Source: Armigeres subalbatus
Taxonomy: Eukaryota > Arthropoda > Insecta > Diptera > Culicidae
Length of the DNA: 64,000 nucleotides
Direction: 5' to 3'
NCBI RefSeq assembly: GCF_024139115.2
Contig: NC_085141.1
Location: 164,816,908 to 164,880,907, forward strand
Shown piece by piece: positions 32,249-42,392 of the stretch. A model generated the notes under the pieces. The model saw only the letters and a program-made list of their open reading frames with translations. It had not been told where the DNA came from and did no database searches. A program made the position numbers and the translations under genes. How positions within the stretch are numbered: the stretch's first letter is position 1; each line of letters begins with the position of its first letter.

Positions 32249-33493
32249 TTTTTTTTTTTTTTTTACAAGGGAGAATGCATTTACACACTAACCCAGTACA
32301 CGTGCATTGTAGTTGCCAAACTACCACACGGAAGTGTACTGGAGTGTCGGACTCGACCATACCGGTAATACCGACTAAACTCCCTTGGGCTCCACCATCG
32401 TTTCCCCCAGGAACTACCTCGCAGTACTACTTCTGGGGGGACGGCAGTACTAAGCGTACTCACTCATTATCGCTCACACAGGCACTCGTCCCACGCGAGA
32501 CTGACTTGGGTGCTCGCACCCCATTCACTCCATTTGAGTCTTACTTGGATGCTCTCCCGGACGCTCCGCTGCCATGCCTCGAGGTGTCAATAGCGGTAAC
32601 TGCCTGGGCCTACAGATATTGCGCTACGACACTCTGCCTCAGCACGAGCAGATCAATCACACCACTGCCGAAGCAGACCATACGCTACCCTGCCGAAGCA
32701 GGGACACTCCCCATGCACCACATGTGCACAACTGTAGGTGTGTGGGTACAACCCACTGCTACCCTGCCGCCGAAGCAGCTTCTCCAAAGACCATTCGCTC
32801 CATGTGACCCTTTTCAGGTGCTCACTCTAACACTCCACTGCAATGCCTCGAGGTGTCGATGGGATACCTCGACTCCTGCCTCAGCATGTGCAGTCCATAC
32901 TCAGACTTCTGCTGCGCTTTGAGGTGACAATAGCGGCGGAGACACGCTATGACACTCCTGCCTCAGCACAACCAGATCACTCACTCCCTGCCGAAGCAGC
33001 TCACGCGCTACCCTACCGAAGTAGGTACACTCCACAACTTATTCTAACACTCCACTGCCATGCCTCGAGGTGTCGATAGCGGTATGTGGGGACTAATCAA
33101 CGATACTACGCTACGACACTCTTACCTTAGCATGTGCAGTCCATACTCAGACTTCTGCTGCGCTTCGAGGCTGCCATAGCGGCGGCGACTCGCTATGACA
33201 CTCCTGCCTCAGCACAAACAGATCACTCACTCCCTGCCGAAGCAGCTCACGCACTACCCTACCGAAGTAGGGACACTCCACATGCCAGTTGGCACTCCCT
33301 CCCTGGGCTTGTGCTTTTGAAGCGGCACACAGTCGCTTTGATAGAGTCCGCTTACGGGCACTTGTGGTGTTTTGGGAGGGATTTTAGCAGAGCCCACTGC
33401 TAAATCCCACCACGCCCTAGGCAGTTCTCCCTGACTCGCAGACAGCTGGGGAGGGGTCGTCAAGCCCTTGGACATGGTCCCTGCTGCCCCCTC
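32249..33493 (-). mobile_element. Nested 1.25 kb noncoding retroelement with RTE-like leader
   Basis: TGGAAACGGTTT flanks it (32,237-32,248; 33,494-33,505). On the minus strand it starts GGGGGCAGCAGGGACCATGT and CCAAGGGCTTGACGACCCC, the head shared with the RTE copy at ~24,485. It continues into GC-rich repeated blocks and ends with a poly(A) (T run 32,246-32,264). Blocks with ATGCCTCGAGGTGTC recur near 32,574, 32,842 and 33,060, and CTGCCGAAGCAG recurs many times. No credible long protein is present. The flanking duplication plus poly(A) shows L1-style mobilisation, presumably by another element's machinery. Confidence 0.8.
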
Positions 33494-33636
33494 TGGAAAC
33501 GGTTTAGCGGGTCGGGAATGTAGTCCTGCCTCTCTCGGTGATCCCTAACCCCGCACTTCTTGGTCAACCCAGGATGTCTGTTGAGCAGATTCCCCCTCCA
33601 TTGTTTAGGAAGAAAAAAAAACACACGCACACACAG

Positions 33637-34437
33637 ACATCACCTCAATTCGTCGAGCTGAGTCGATCGGTATATAACACTATGGGTCTCCGGGACTCCT
33701 ATCAAAAGTTCGTTTTTGGAGCGATCATATACTTTTTACGTATACTTTGTATACGAGAAAGGCAAAAAGTATTTTGGCCATAACTTCTAAGCCCATAGTC
33801 CGATCGGGTCAATTTTCAATAGGAAACAATGGGACAGGATTCTGTGTCGAATGCAATTTGTTGCGAGCAAATCGGTTAAGGATAAGTGTCTGAAAAATGA
33901 GCTAGACTTTTTGCGCACACACACACACACATACACACACATACACACACAGACATCACTCCAATTCGTCGAGCTGAGTCGATCGGTATATAACACTATG
34001 GGTCTCCGGGCCTCCTATAAAAAGTTCGTTTTTGGAGCGAACATATAGCCTTTACGTATGCAAGCAAATCGGTTGAGGATAAGTGCCTAAAAAATGAGCT
34101 AGACTTTTTAACGTGCTTTAATATGAAAAAAAAAAGTATTTTGACCATAACCTTCAAGTCCATAGTCCGATCGGGTCAATTTTCAATAGGAAGCAATGGA
34201 ACAAGATTCTGTGTCGAATGCAATTTGTTGCGAGCAAATCGGTTAAGGATAAGTGCCTGAAAAATGAGCTAGACTTTTTGCGCACACACACACATACACA
34301 CACAGACATCACTCCAATTCGTCGAGCTGAGTCGATCGGTATATAACACTATGGGTCTCTGGGCCTCCTATAAAAAGTTCGTTTTTGGAGCGAACATATA
34401 GCCTTTACGTATACTTTGTATACGAGAAAGGCAAAAA
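33637..34437 (+). repeat. 'CCATAACTTC' complex tandem repeat, right part
   Basis: The array resumes after the R1 insertion with the expected tail (TTCGTCGAGCTGAGTCGATC, GGTATATAACACTATGGG, ending near 33,770). Two further macro-units of ~310-350 bases follow, each with a CCATAACTTC block, an AC run (33,914-33,950; 34,282-34,300) and the same tail. Array end: CGAGAAAGGCAAAAA near 34,437. Confidence 0.8.
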
Positions 34438-34604
34438 AGCACAACATCCTATAATGGCTGCCTTTCATGCGAAATTGAAACCCATGCCTGATATTTTCTC
34501 TGATAGGAGAGTTAAATTCAAGCAATTTTGCTGAATACAGCGCTTACATTTATCCATCGCGTTTTTTAAAAAAATTTATAATTTATAATTTATTTTTTAA
34601 CGCC

Positions 34605-34898
34605 AAGACACTCCTACCTCAGCATGTGTAGTCTATACACAAACTTCTGCCATGCTTCGGGGTGACGATAGCGGTTATCCGCTACGACACTCTTTCTTCA
34701 GCACAGGCCAATCACTTACTCTTCTGCCGAAGCAGACCACGCGCTACCCTACCGAAGTAGGGGCACTTCCCGTGCACCACTACCACCCTGCCGCCGAAGC
34801 AGCTTCGCCATGTCACTCGCCCCATGTGAGTCTTATTTGGGTGCTCACCCTAACACTCCATGCCTCGAGGTGTCAATAGCAGTATGTAGCAAGGACCC
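34605..34898 (-). repeat. Fragment of the nested-element body
   Basis: CACTCCTACCTCAGCATGTG, CTACCCTACCGAAGTAGG, CTGCCGCCGAAGCAGCTTC and CCATGCCTCGAGGTGTC match blocks of 32,560-33,290. Neither the RTE-like head nor a poly(A) tail is present. Confidence 0.65.
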
Positions 34899-36179
34899 TG
34901 CTTTGATTCTCACAATTGAAGTGATAAGAGAGCGTAAATTTTGATTCCAGTTTTGAAATTTTTCGAAACTTAACCTCACTTTTAATTGCCAATCAGTTGC
35001 ATCGATGCTCAGTAGGCAGCTTCGCCATTGATTCGTGTTTGTTTTGATCAGACGCTCGGCAATGCAGGCACGAACATCCAGGGATGCCAGATTTGAAGAC
35101 ATGTCTTCAATTTGAAGACATTTGAATCTCTGTGAAGACATTTATTTCATGAAGACATTTTAAAGACTTTTTAAAATATTTGAAGACTTACCTTCTTATT
35201 TAAAGATACTTGAAGACAATCAACAAGCCAGCGAATAGAAAATATTGAGAAAATATTTGATGACTAACTTAAAAATTTTGTGACTTCTATATGCAGATCA
35301 TATAAAATTTTCCAAAGTTATACATAATAGACAAATGTCTCGGGCTTAAAATTTCAAACGTAAAAACACATTTACACTAGCCGGTTGATGAGGTTGACAA
35401 CTGCAACACATATTAGTTATGTGCTGGTTTAAAAATTCCCGATGGCAGCATTCGTTTAATTTTTCCTTGGTAGTGGTGGCGTATTCGACGTGTCTGCGAA
35501 AAAGGTATTTCGATCATTGTATCAGAACGCAATGACCGATCTAATTTATTTCAAACGGAAAAAAAAGACAGAATTTTACTGTTGTTGGGCTAGAACCGTT
35601 TTTTAAATTTATTTATAAATCATCTGATCTTTCGGTATTCCCAGAATAAACGTCGAGGAAGAGAATAAATTTTGAAGAACTCGATGAATTTTCCGTGGAT
35701 TTTAGAAAAATGCAAACGATAGTGCATCGGTCAGGAAAACTTGAACCGAAGTTATAAAAATTCTGGTCAAAGTCTAAATCAGTAAAATAATATAATTTAT
35801 TTAAGACATATTAAGGCAAATTGTGGGCTGTCCAACATTTCAGAACGAATGACCCAGGCCCATATTTTAACTGTCAAAGGTTGTGTCAAGTGTCCTGCGA
35901 GTGCCTTCGAATCATATTATTCCGTACGTCAAACAAGACCGAAAATGTCGAGGAAGCATTTTTCATCTATTTTTGAATTTCAAATTAAACAATGTTCCTT
36001 TCGATTTTTGAGTCAAATGGAAAACTGACGCGTTCAGGATGATTAACTTCATCGTTCTCTGAAAGAAATTGAATATCGATTTTTCATTTTGGGACCCAAA
36101 AAATCGGGTAAAATAAAGAGAATTTCTCATTAATAGTCCGAGGAATTTCTCATAAAAATTCAAGAGAATTGAAATTGGA

Positions 36180-37180
36180 AATTCTTTTCAAATGATCTTG
36201 GAAATTTATAATAATTCCCGTATGGGCTGTAGAGGAATTCCCCTAAAATTTTAACGGGAAATTCATCTTAATTTCCACAAAACTATTTCTTAGTTTTTGC
36301 AGGAAAATCATCTGAACTCCTACAAAGAATTCATGTTTATTTCCACAAGAAATTTGTCTAAATTTTCGTAGGATGTACTACGGATTTGTATTTGAAAGTT
36401 AAAGGATGTCTCTTCGAAGTACCTGGAAGTACCTCTAGCAGCTCCTCCATAAGTTCGTCCAGAAATTTCTCCGTTAGATCCTCCAAGAATTCCGTCGGGA
36501 ATTCCTCCAGTCGCTCCTTCAGAAATTCCTTAGTTTGTTTCTTTCACGACTTTTTCCAGCAGATCTTCCAAGAATTACTCTCGAAGCACCTGCAGGCATT
36601 CGTTCAGAAATTCCTCCAAGAATCCTTTCGGAAGTTTCTCCAGGAATTCCTTTGGGTGATGCTCCGAGAATGTTGCCGAAAGATTCTACAATAATCCCAA
36701 GTAACCAAAAGTTCCTTTAAGAGTACGTATTTCGCTTAATCAGCTTCACAGAGCTGCTTAAGCAAAAACGTACTCTTAAAGGAACTTTTGGTTACTTGGG
36801 ATACCTCTTGAACTATACTCTGGAATTTCTCTGTTATTTCCTCCAATAATTCTTTCGGAAATTCTTGCGCAATATTCCTGATCAATACCTCAGGAAGTTT
36901 CCTCCTCCGGAAATTCCTTCAGGGATTCCTTTAGAAAGTCTCTGAAAAATCCATCAGGAATTTATCCTGAAGATTGTCCAGAAATTCTTTCGGAAATCTC
37001 TTCAGAAAATTGAAAATTTCACGGTGAATTTTTTCGTATCTCTACAGAAGAATTCCACAAGGAAATTCAGTTAGAAAAATCCGTTGGAATTATATTTAAA
37101 GACTCATTAGAAAATCCAAGGGAAAGTCATTTTCCTTACTCATGAAAATTTAAAAGAATATTCTCTTGAATTCTAGCAAT
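36180..37180. repeat. Degenerate GAATTCC-rich short repeat inside the hAT-like element
   Basis: Loose repeats of TCCTCCAAGAATTCC, CAGAAATTCCT and TTTCTCC words give chance frames rich in S, F and Q (e.g. 36,386-36,694). The composition is as at 1-500, on the other strand. Confidence 0.6.
36695..36801. mobile_element. 107 bp near-perfect hairpin MITE
   Basis: TCCCAAGTAACCAAAAGTTC, CTTTAAGAGTACGT on the left pairs with ACGTACTCTTAAAGGAAC, TTTTGGTTACTTGGGA on the right, around a short centre (CAGCTTCACAGAGCTG). Arms of ~45 bases have only one or two mismatches. The target duplication could not be defined. Confidence 0.8.
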
Positions 37181-37353
37181 TTAAGTGTTAAAAAATAAAC
37201 GATACATAAAACAAGGAGATGATTGAAATTACAAACCTATTGGATTTTGAAATTTTTTCATTGCTAATCATAATTTTGATATTGAAGACATTTGAAGACA
37301 TTTTTACTCGACTGTGAAGACATTTGAAAATATCCCCTGGCATCCCGAACATC

Positions 37354-37805
37354 TTGCAGCATGCTGCCAAACTTCCATATCAAATTAATCGCCCGATCTT
37401 CAATAGCCGATTGATAATCGAGCGTAAAAAATGAATCCTATCTACCAGGGCTGAAATGAATATTTTTAATTGCGGTTGATTTGCACCGATAAATGGTGAT
37501 TATTTTACTTTATATACTAAACTGATGCATATATTTTAGGAATCTGACTTTAAAATGTTGAATCCATGCACCGCAGTATGAAATGATATTCATATTTTGA
37601 GATTTCAAATTGAATATCAATGTGCCAAGCTGAAGATTTATTTTGACACCGCACAAAACAACGCTGACACCGAGAGTCGACGCTTGCTGCGGTTCGTGCA
37701 CATGCCGTCCTATTCATTCGCACATTCAAATTCGGGAAGGACTAGCAACTTGATTGTGAGTTGGATGTCAGCTGTTTGAGTGTAGTTGAAATGACTTTTT
37801 CTGTC
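37354..37805. other. Flank of the hAT-like element; no gene seen
   Basis: The pre-insertion sequence continues from 35,071. No protein-like frame is supported. Confidence 0.4.
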
Positions 37806-37810
37806 CCTGG

Positions 37811-37910
37811 CTGCGACAGGAGTGCCAAAGCGTAGTATCGTTGATTGGTTCCTACATAGTATGTAGGAACCAATCAACGATACTACGCTATGGCACTGCT
37901 GTCGCAGCAT
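37811..37910. repeat. 100 bp palindrome
   Basis: CTGCGACAGGAGTGCCAAAG, CGTAGTATCGTTGATTGG, TTCCTACAT is followed after five bases by its reverse complement, with two mismatches over ~47 bases. The right arm belongs to the nested-element body (CAACGATACTACGCTA also occurs at 33,098), so the left arm is an inverted partial copy. Confidence 0.85.
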
Positions 37911-38553
37911 ACGCAGTCTACACTCAAACTTCTGTGCTTCGAGCTGACAATAGTGGTGACGCACTATGATACTCCTGCCGCAACACAAGCAGATCACTCG
38001 CTCTCTGCTGAAGCAACACACGCACTACCCTCCCGAAGTAGGGACACTCCCCATGCCAGTTGGCACTGCCTGGGCTCCTGTGCGCTTTGATCGGTAGACG
38101 GTCGCTTAGATAGGGCCTGCTTGCGGACACATGTAGCTTTTGAGGTTTTACAGAGCCCACTGCCAACCCCTCCTTAGCCGTGCGGTAAGACGCGTGGCTA
38201 CAAAGCAAGGCCATGCTCCGGGTGGCTGGGTTCGATTCCCCGGTGCCGGTCTAGGCAATTTTCGGATTGGAAATTGTCTCGGCTTCCCTGGACATAAAAG
38301 TATCATCGTGTTAGCCTCATGATATACGAATGCAAAAATGGTAACCTGGCTTAGAAACCTCGCAGTTAATAACTGTGGAAGTGCTTAATGAACACAAAGC
38401 TGCGAGGCGGCTCTGTCCCAGTGTGGGGATGTAATGCCAATAAGAAAAAGAAGAAGAAGAAGAAGAAGAAGAAGAAGAAGCCAACCCCCACCACGTCCTA
38501 GGCAGCCCCCCTAACACGCAGATGCCATGGGGAGGGGTCGTAAAGCCCTTTTA
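37863..38553 (-). mobile_element. Partial copy of the RTE-leader noncoding element
   Basis: On the minus strand it runs from AAGGGCTTTACGACCCCTCC (38,553) through CCTAGGACGTGGTGGGGGTT and AGCGACCGTCTACCGATC to the CTTCGGGAGGGTAGTGCGTG block and the palindrome. It matches 33,490-33,100, without the extreme 5' end. A SINE is inserted at 38,171-38,479. Confidence 0.7.
38171..38479 (+). mobile_element. Feilai-like tRNA-derived SINE, copy 1
   Basis: TCCTTAGCCGTGCGGTAAGA carries the A box and GGTTCGATTCC (about 38,229-38,239) the B box. The body (TTTTCGGATTGGAAATTGTC; GTTAGCCTCATGATATACG; GAGGCGGCTCTGTCCCAGT) ends in a GAA repeat. GCCAACCCC flanks it on both sides (38,162-38,170; 38,480-38,488). 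The structure and sequence agree with my recollection of Feilai, the abundant Aedes aegypti SINE. Confidence 0.85.
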
Positions 38554-38725
38554 TCCATCGTGTGATTTTAAACAATCGTTTTCTGTTGGGTCACATATGA
38601 CCCCGTGGGCCTGAATAATCCACCTAGCGGTGATGGTGCCTTTCTTGTGCATTATAAAACAAGAAAACACATAAGAGTAACGAAGTCGACGTAGATTTTT
38701 ACAAGATTCGTTTGTAAAGATTGGT

Positions 38726-38990
38726 TAAGACGGTATAGCATGCCCCCTAAGGCAATACTTAAACAACTTAAACTTTTCAACGCGATTTATACAAAGTTTG
38801 TGTTATTTGGTAGTCCAAAAAGTTGCAAATGCATTGTCTGTAAGTAGTTATATTAAAGCTTTTTTTTTTAGAGAATACGTGATAATGCTTTTTTGAAGAA
38901 TTATGAAAAAAATTGGTTTCAACAAGTGCCTGGGCAAAACGCTCCACCTTTACCAAAGACGTGTTAACCCCCTTAATTAGTATTTTATCT
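38726..38990 (+). repeat. Dispersed repeat Y, copy 1
   Basis: CCCCCTAAGGCAATACTTA, TTGGTAGTCCAAAAAGT, GCAAATGCATTG and TTAGTATTTTATCTA recur in the same order at 43,355-43,615. Noncoding. Confidence 0.65.
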
Positions 38991-39488
38991 AACGGTAACC
39001 TAACGGTACCAATAGTGGAGGTATTAGTAGAACATTTTTTTTTAAAATTGATAGTTATTGGAAATTTACAGCTTTAATATCTTACCCAATAGATAAACTA
39101 ATGAATTTGCTAACAAAAATGAGATTGTTGTCATTTAACATCAACAACTACAAAATATTACTTGCACCACTAATGGGTACACTGTTCCTGTAGTGGCGGT
39201 AAAAAATAATTTTGGTTCCCATAGTGGTGCTATCCATTAATTTTTTATGAGGCTCGCCACTATTGGTACAGTTTCACCACTCTGGGAGCAAGGGGGGTAA
39301 TTTTATTAAGAAAAATCATTGTTTTAATAGTTTTTCGAGCGAAATCTTAAGATAAGTTGCACTTCACAGGATATTTAGAGCACGATACATCAACTGAACC
39401 CATCGTAAAGTGTAAAAATATGAAAAATCTCATTAAAACCCCACTGCCTCCACTATTGGTGCTACCTCCACTAAGGGTACGGTTACCC
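38991..39488. mobile_element. ~500 bp inverted-repeat element, nested in repeat Y
   Basis: The left end ACGGTAACCTAACGGTACC, AATAGTGGAGGTA is inverted at the right end (CCTCCACTAAGGGTACGGTT, ACC). CCACTATTGGT words recur inside in both orientations. It interrupts repeat Y right after TATTTTATCTA. No target duplication was resolved. Confidence 0.5.
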
Positions 39489-39619
39489 TATTTCCATTAT
39501 GCAAAACAAAAATACTTAAACATTTGCATAGTATGGTGGTTCAATCATTTGATATGATAGTTGGTTCAAGCTAGTAACCACTGGTTAGGGTTACAAATCC
39601 AATCCTCATTGTCTCCCTC

Positions 39620-39870
39620 TCAGAAGGCATAAAAGCCTCTTCCACAGCATGGTAGTCAATCCCGATAATATCGATATCGGCCGCAAAAGCCTTAAGCATA
39701 TCTTCTTTTTTGAATACTAGCTCTGCTAATCGCTTCCTCGAGGGCCAGATCTCCTGGTAGTGGGGTCAACCCTAGGGGCTTTGTTGTTTTTCAACCGGCC
39801 AATCTCCTTCTGGATTTCCTGGAGATCCGAAGCTGGAAAACGTAAGTCCTGCGTGTGTGCTCCCTGGTTC
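39620..39870 (-). pseudogene. RTE-clade fragments, copy 4
   Basis: On the minus strand the linker segment (39,740-39,860) closely matches 22,260-22,360. It is followed by KAFAADIDIIGIDYHAVEEA (about 39,650-39,715), where the FADD box has become FAAD. The intervening RT is deleted. Confidence 0.65.
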
Positions 39871-40493
39871 GTCATACATCATAACATACATACATATATG
39901 TATCGAATATTAACAAAATTAATGTGAGGTTCTTGTTTCGCTATACTTTATTTAAATTAATACGTCAAATCTGTTCGCAATGTTTCGTAAGAATGAATAA
40001 ATGCATAAACAACAGTGTCGACATTCGAAAGACTTCAACGATTGTGAAGTGAAATTGTCAAGCGACGAACCCCCGAGATGTTGAGGGTTCATGGAAATTA
40101 TTAGTTCTGAATTTGTAATTCTACCAATGATGCTTACCTATAAAATAACGTGTAACTGTTAGATAAGTATATTTTCAACATGGATAGATAAAAATGATTT
40201 TCGGTCTCGAGATTTGGTTGAAAAACGATTTTAATGGATTCAAAAATTCCAAAAAAGCTCATAGATTATTTTGAAACAAAATTAGACATCAACAGTACGG
40301 AATCAGGTGATTTTCCGATCCGGTATATCTTGGTGTTTGATAGGACACTTTTGAGGTTTTTAAGCAAATATACCATATTTGCATTTTTATGTTCCTCTCT
40401 CATTTCGGACCGAAATGCAACTCCACCCTCCTTCAAAATTATTTGATTTGCCTTTGCGCATCTTATCGTGGAGCTGTTTTGCACTCTATTTAG
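39871..40493. other. No gene seen
   Basis: AT-rich. Frames of 70-72 codons at 40,234-40,484 on both strands overlap each other and show no motif. Confidence 0.4.
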
Positions 40494-40745
40494 CGTGGTG
40501 TTAAACAGCGTGGCTACATAGTAAGACTATATGGAAGGTGGCTTGGTTAAATTCTTGGTTTCGGTTTGGGAATGTTCTAAAGTTATCTATGTATAGAGTA
40601 TCATCACATTAGTATCATGATATACGAACTTGAAAATTATATTTAACAAGTTGGCTCAACAGGTCTTCTCCAGAAAGCATTGCTGTTAGTACATACTCAT
40701 CAGAACAAAGGCTTTTTTCTTATGAGCTGAGTACAGCAAGGTAAA
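40494..40745 (+). mobile_element. Degenerate Feilai-like SINE
   Basis: GTGGCTACATAGTAAGACTA, AAGGTGGCTTGGTTAAATTC, ATTAGTATCATGATATACGA and AACAAGTTGGCTCAACAGG follow the order of the intact copies, but the B box is mutated and the 3' half is poor. An old copy. Confidence 0.5.
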
Positions 40746-41815
40746 CGTGAATTGAGAAGAGCATATGCCGATTATAATTCAATAGAATTCAATAGGTACC
40801 TCATCCGCAAACTGGAGCAGTGTAACAAACCTTTGGTAACAGTTTTTCATTATATCACGTGTCTAAATCTATTCCATATGCATATATTCAGGGATCGCGT
40901 GTACTTATCGCCGACGCCGGGTACATGCTTGCATTGTGATAGAACAAATTGCATAAATGGGGAAAACGATTTGTACATTGCCTTTTTTCGTGCATTCATG
41001 AACATCTCGTTAGATTAGGTCTCTATATTGCTGTAAACTAGTAAGCTAGAAACTCAAACATAGCACAGATGATTGTTGGTCCCCATAGATTAGTGGGGGC
41101 GAAGATGTTAGATTCAACATCATGGAACTGCTGATTCCTTTCCCTTTCAAATTGGAATTCAACAGTTTCCATGTGTGAATGTTCGTATGCTTCCAAAGCT
41201 CTCTTTTGCTCAGACTTTTTTTTTCTGTAATGCATAATAGAGAAAAAGAGAGTGCAATGGGAGTTGCAACTTGTTGTAGTCGCGATCTAGTGCAGGGGTG
41301 TAGAAACGGTTTTTTTACGGAATATCGTCTTGAGTGTTTTAAGAGTACGAATACGAATACAGTTACGGAACACTTGTTATTTGAAAAATTATAAAATCCA
41401 ATGGAAAATATAAAAAGAAAAAAAACAATAAAATTTTCATAGGTGACCTCTTCTTTAAATATAATTATTGGACATTAAAAATTAAATTTGTCAATGAAAT
41501 TTGAAATTCCTGATTTTTTTTATTTTCTCTTGTTTTTGAAAAACTTGCATTATTGATGAGTATTTTATATTTATTTATTTTTTCTATCCATATTTCATTT
41601 TTTGCATGTCTCCTCTTTATTTTTATGGAAAATTTTAGAATAATTTTGCTGCCATTTTTCAAATTGTTATTTTGGACTGGTATTATACATACATTAAAGT
41701 TGAATATAAATATTGAAATAAAAATAAACAAAAGTATCGATACACAAATTAAACATCTTCTTCCAATCAAATCAACTCCTTCTGTTTCAAGTATGTATTG
41801 AAGCAGCGCAGAGAT
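40746..41815. other. No gene seen; very AT-rich 3' half
   Basis: The 88-codon plus frame at 40,752-41,018 and the 170-codon minus frame at 41,465-41,977 lack homology cues. The latter reads through A/T-rich DNA and gives a lysine/isoleucine/asparagine-rich string. Confidence 0.4.
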
Positions 41816-41819
41816 TCGC

Positions 41820-42370
41820 AAACCACTGCTACTGCGCTTGCATGTCGAGCTTCTGGTTTCCAGGGGGGTCCATTCTTCTCTCGCACCGACTGGCGAGCAT
41901 GCGGCACGATGCAGTCCAAGACTCTCAAGCCTGGCGCGCGCGCGGATACGGATTACTGCAAGCAACAATAACAACAACGAGCAGTAGGTTACCTCTCTGA
42001 GACCCCGACGGCTTCGGCGAATGATTCGGATTTTCGTGCGCTCAATATTCTACGAACCCGCCACTATTGGGCTGCGCGTTAGAGACGCGCTTTTGTGATT
42101 TCTTATTTTATAAATGCCAACTGCAAAGCTGCATCCGTCTAATTTGTGCGCTGGTAGACATGCGCGAAGCATGTCGGTCGGAAAATTCGTTCCCCAAGAA
42201 AAGTGGTGAAAATCCTGTAGAGCCTTGTTAAACCGCAGAATCGCGTCGTTGGAGTTATTTAATCTGTGCGATTTGCAGTTTGGGTTGCTGTTTAGTGTTG
42301 CTCAGTTTGCAGTTGAAAGGACTTTCGAGGACTTATCAAGTGAGAAGTGGCTGTTACGGTGTTTGTAAAA
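41820..42370 (+). promoter_or_regulatory. Candidate host promoter and 5' UTR
   Basis: GC and CpG content rise sharply compared with flanks. TTTTATAAATG (TATAAA at 42,109-42,114) lies 32 bases upstream of CTAATTT, an initiator-like YYANWYY with A at 42,141. A second initiator match, TCAGTTTG with A at 42,304, lies nearer the ATG. The stretch from 42,141 to 42,370 would contain two short upstream ORFs (ATGs near 42,159 and 42,169), which argues mildly for the downstream start. No transposon similarity was recognised here, unlike most of the window. Confidence 0.4.
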
Positions 42371-42392
42371 ATGTGGTTAAGATTGTTCATTG
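42371..42392 (+). CDS. Candidate first coding exon of a host gene (partial)
   Basis: TAAAAATG gives a good insect start context. The codons read MWLRLFI plus one base, then the donor G|GTGAGT at 42,393. The hydrophobic string looks like the start of a signal peptide. A pyrimidine-rich acceptor with a tandem CAGCAG lies at 43,085-43,104, but splicing there gives only AASTEYS and a stop, so the real second exon is probably farther downstream or outside the window. The identity of the gene is unknown; it could also be a noncoding transcript. Confidence 0.35.

Larger units (their letters stand above)
29893..33621 (+). mobile_element. R1-clade non-LTR element in an AC microsatellite, internally deleted
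   Basis: The element starts TAGTAGTGTAGGCGAC and ends CCCTCCATTGTTTAGG plus A-rich tail. Both junctions lie inside the AC run of the surrounding repeat, with a 15 bp duplication. ORF1 has R1-type zinc knuckles. Only the last ~85 codons of ORF2 remain, joined directly to ORF1. A nested element occupies 32,249-33,493; without it the copy is ~2.5 kb. R1-clade families Waldo and Mino are known to target ACAY or AC repeats, so this is probably an Aedes relative; the family name is inference. Confidence 0.85.
35079..37346. mobile_element. 2.3 kb nonautonomous hAT-like element
   Basis: Left tip CAGGGATGCCAG and right tip CTGGCATCCC are inverted, with subterminal GAAGACATTTGAAGACAT-like motifs inside both ends. 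GAACATC flanks both sides (35,072-35,078; 37,347-37,353), with an eighth base differing. CAGGGATG tips and a 7-8 bp duplication suggest hAT. The interior has no transposase: it holds AT-rich sequence, a GAATTCC-type repeat and a hairpin MITE. Confidence 0.65.

Noticed and set aside
32560..33300. CRISPR-like or coding repeats (CTGCCGAAGCAG words)
   Set aside because: Eukaryotic context, unequal blocks without spacers, inside a poly(A)-tailed element with a target duplication; the frames are not conserved between units.
36386..36720. 102-codon plus ORF rich in S/F/Q
   Set aside because: Reads the degenerate GAATTCC repeat; the composition follows from the repeat.
41465..41977. 170-codon minus ORF starting MLLLLLAVIRIRA
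   Set aside because: The start looks like a signal peptide, but most of the frame runs through A/T-rich DNA giving a K/I/N-rich string; no poly(A), splice or family evidence.
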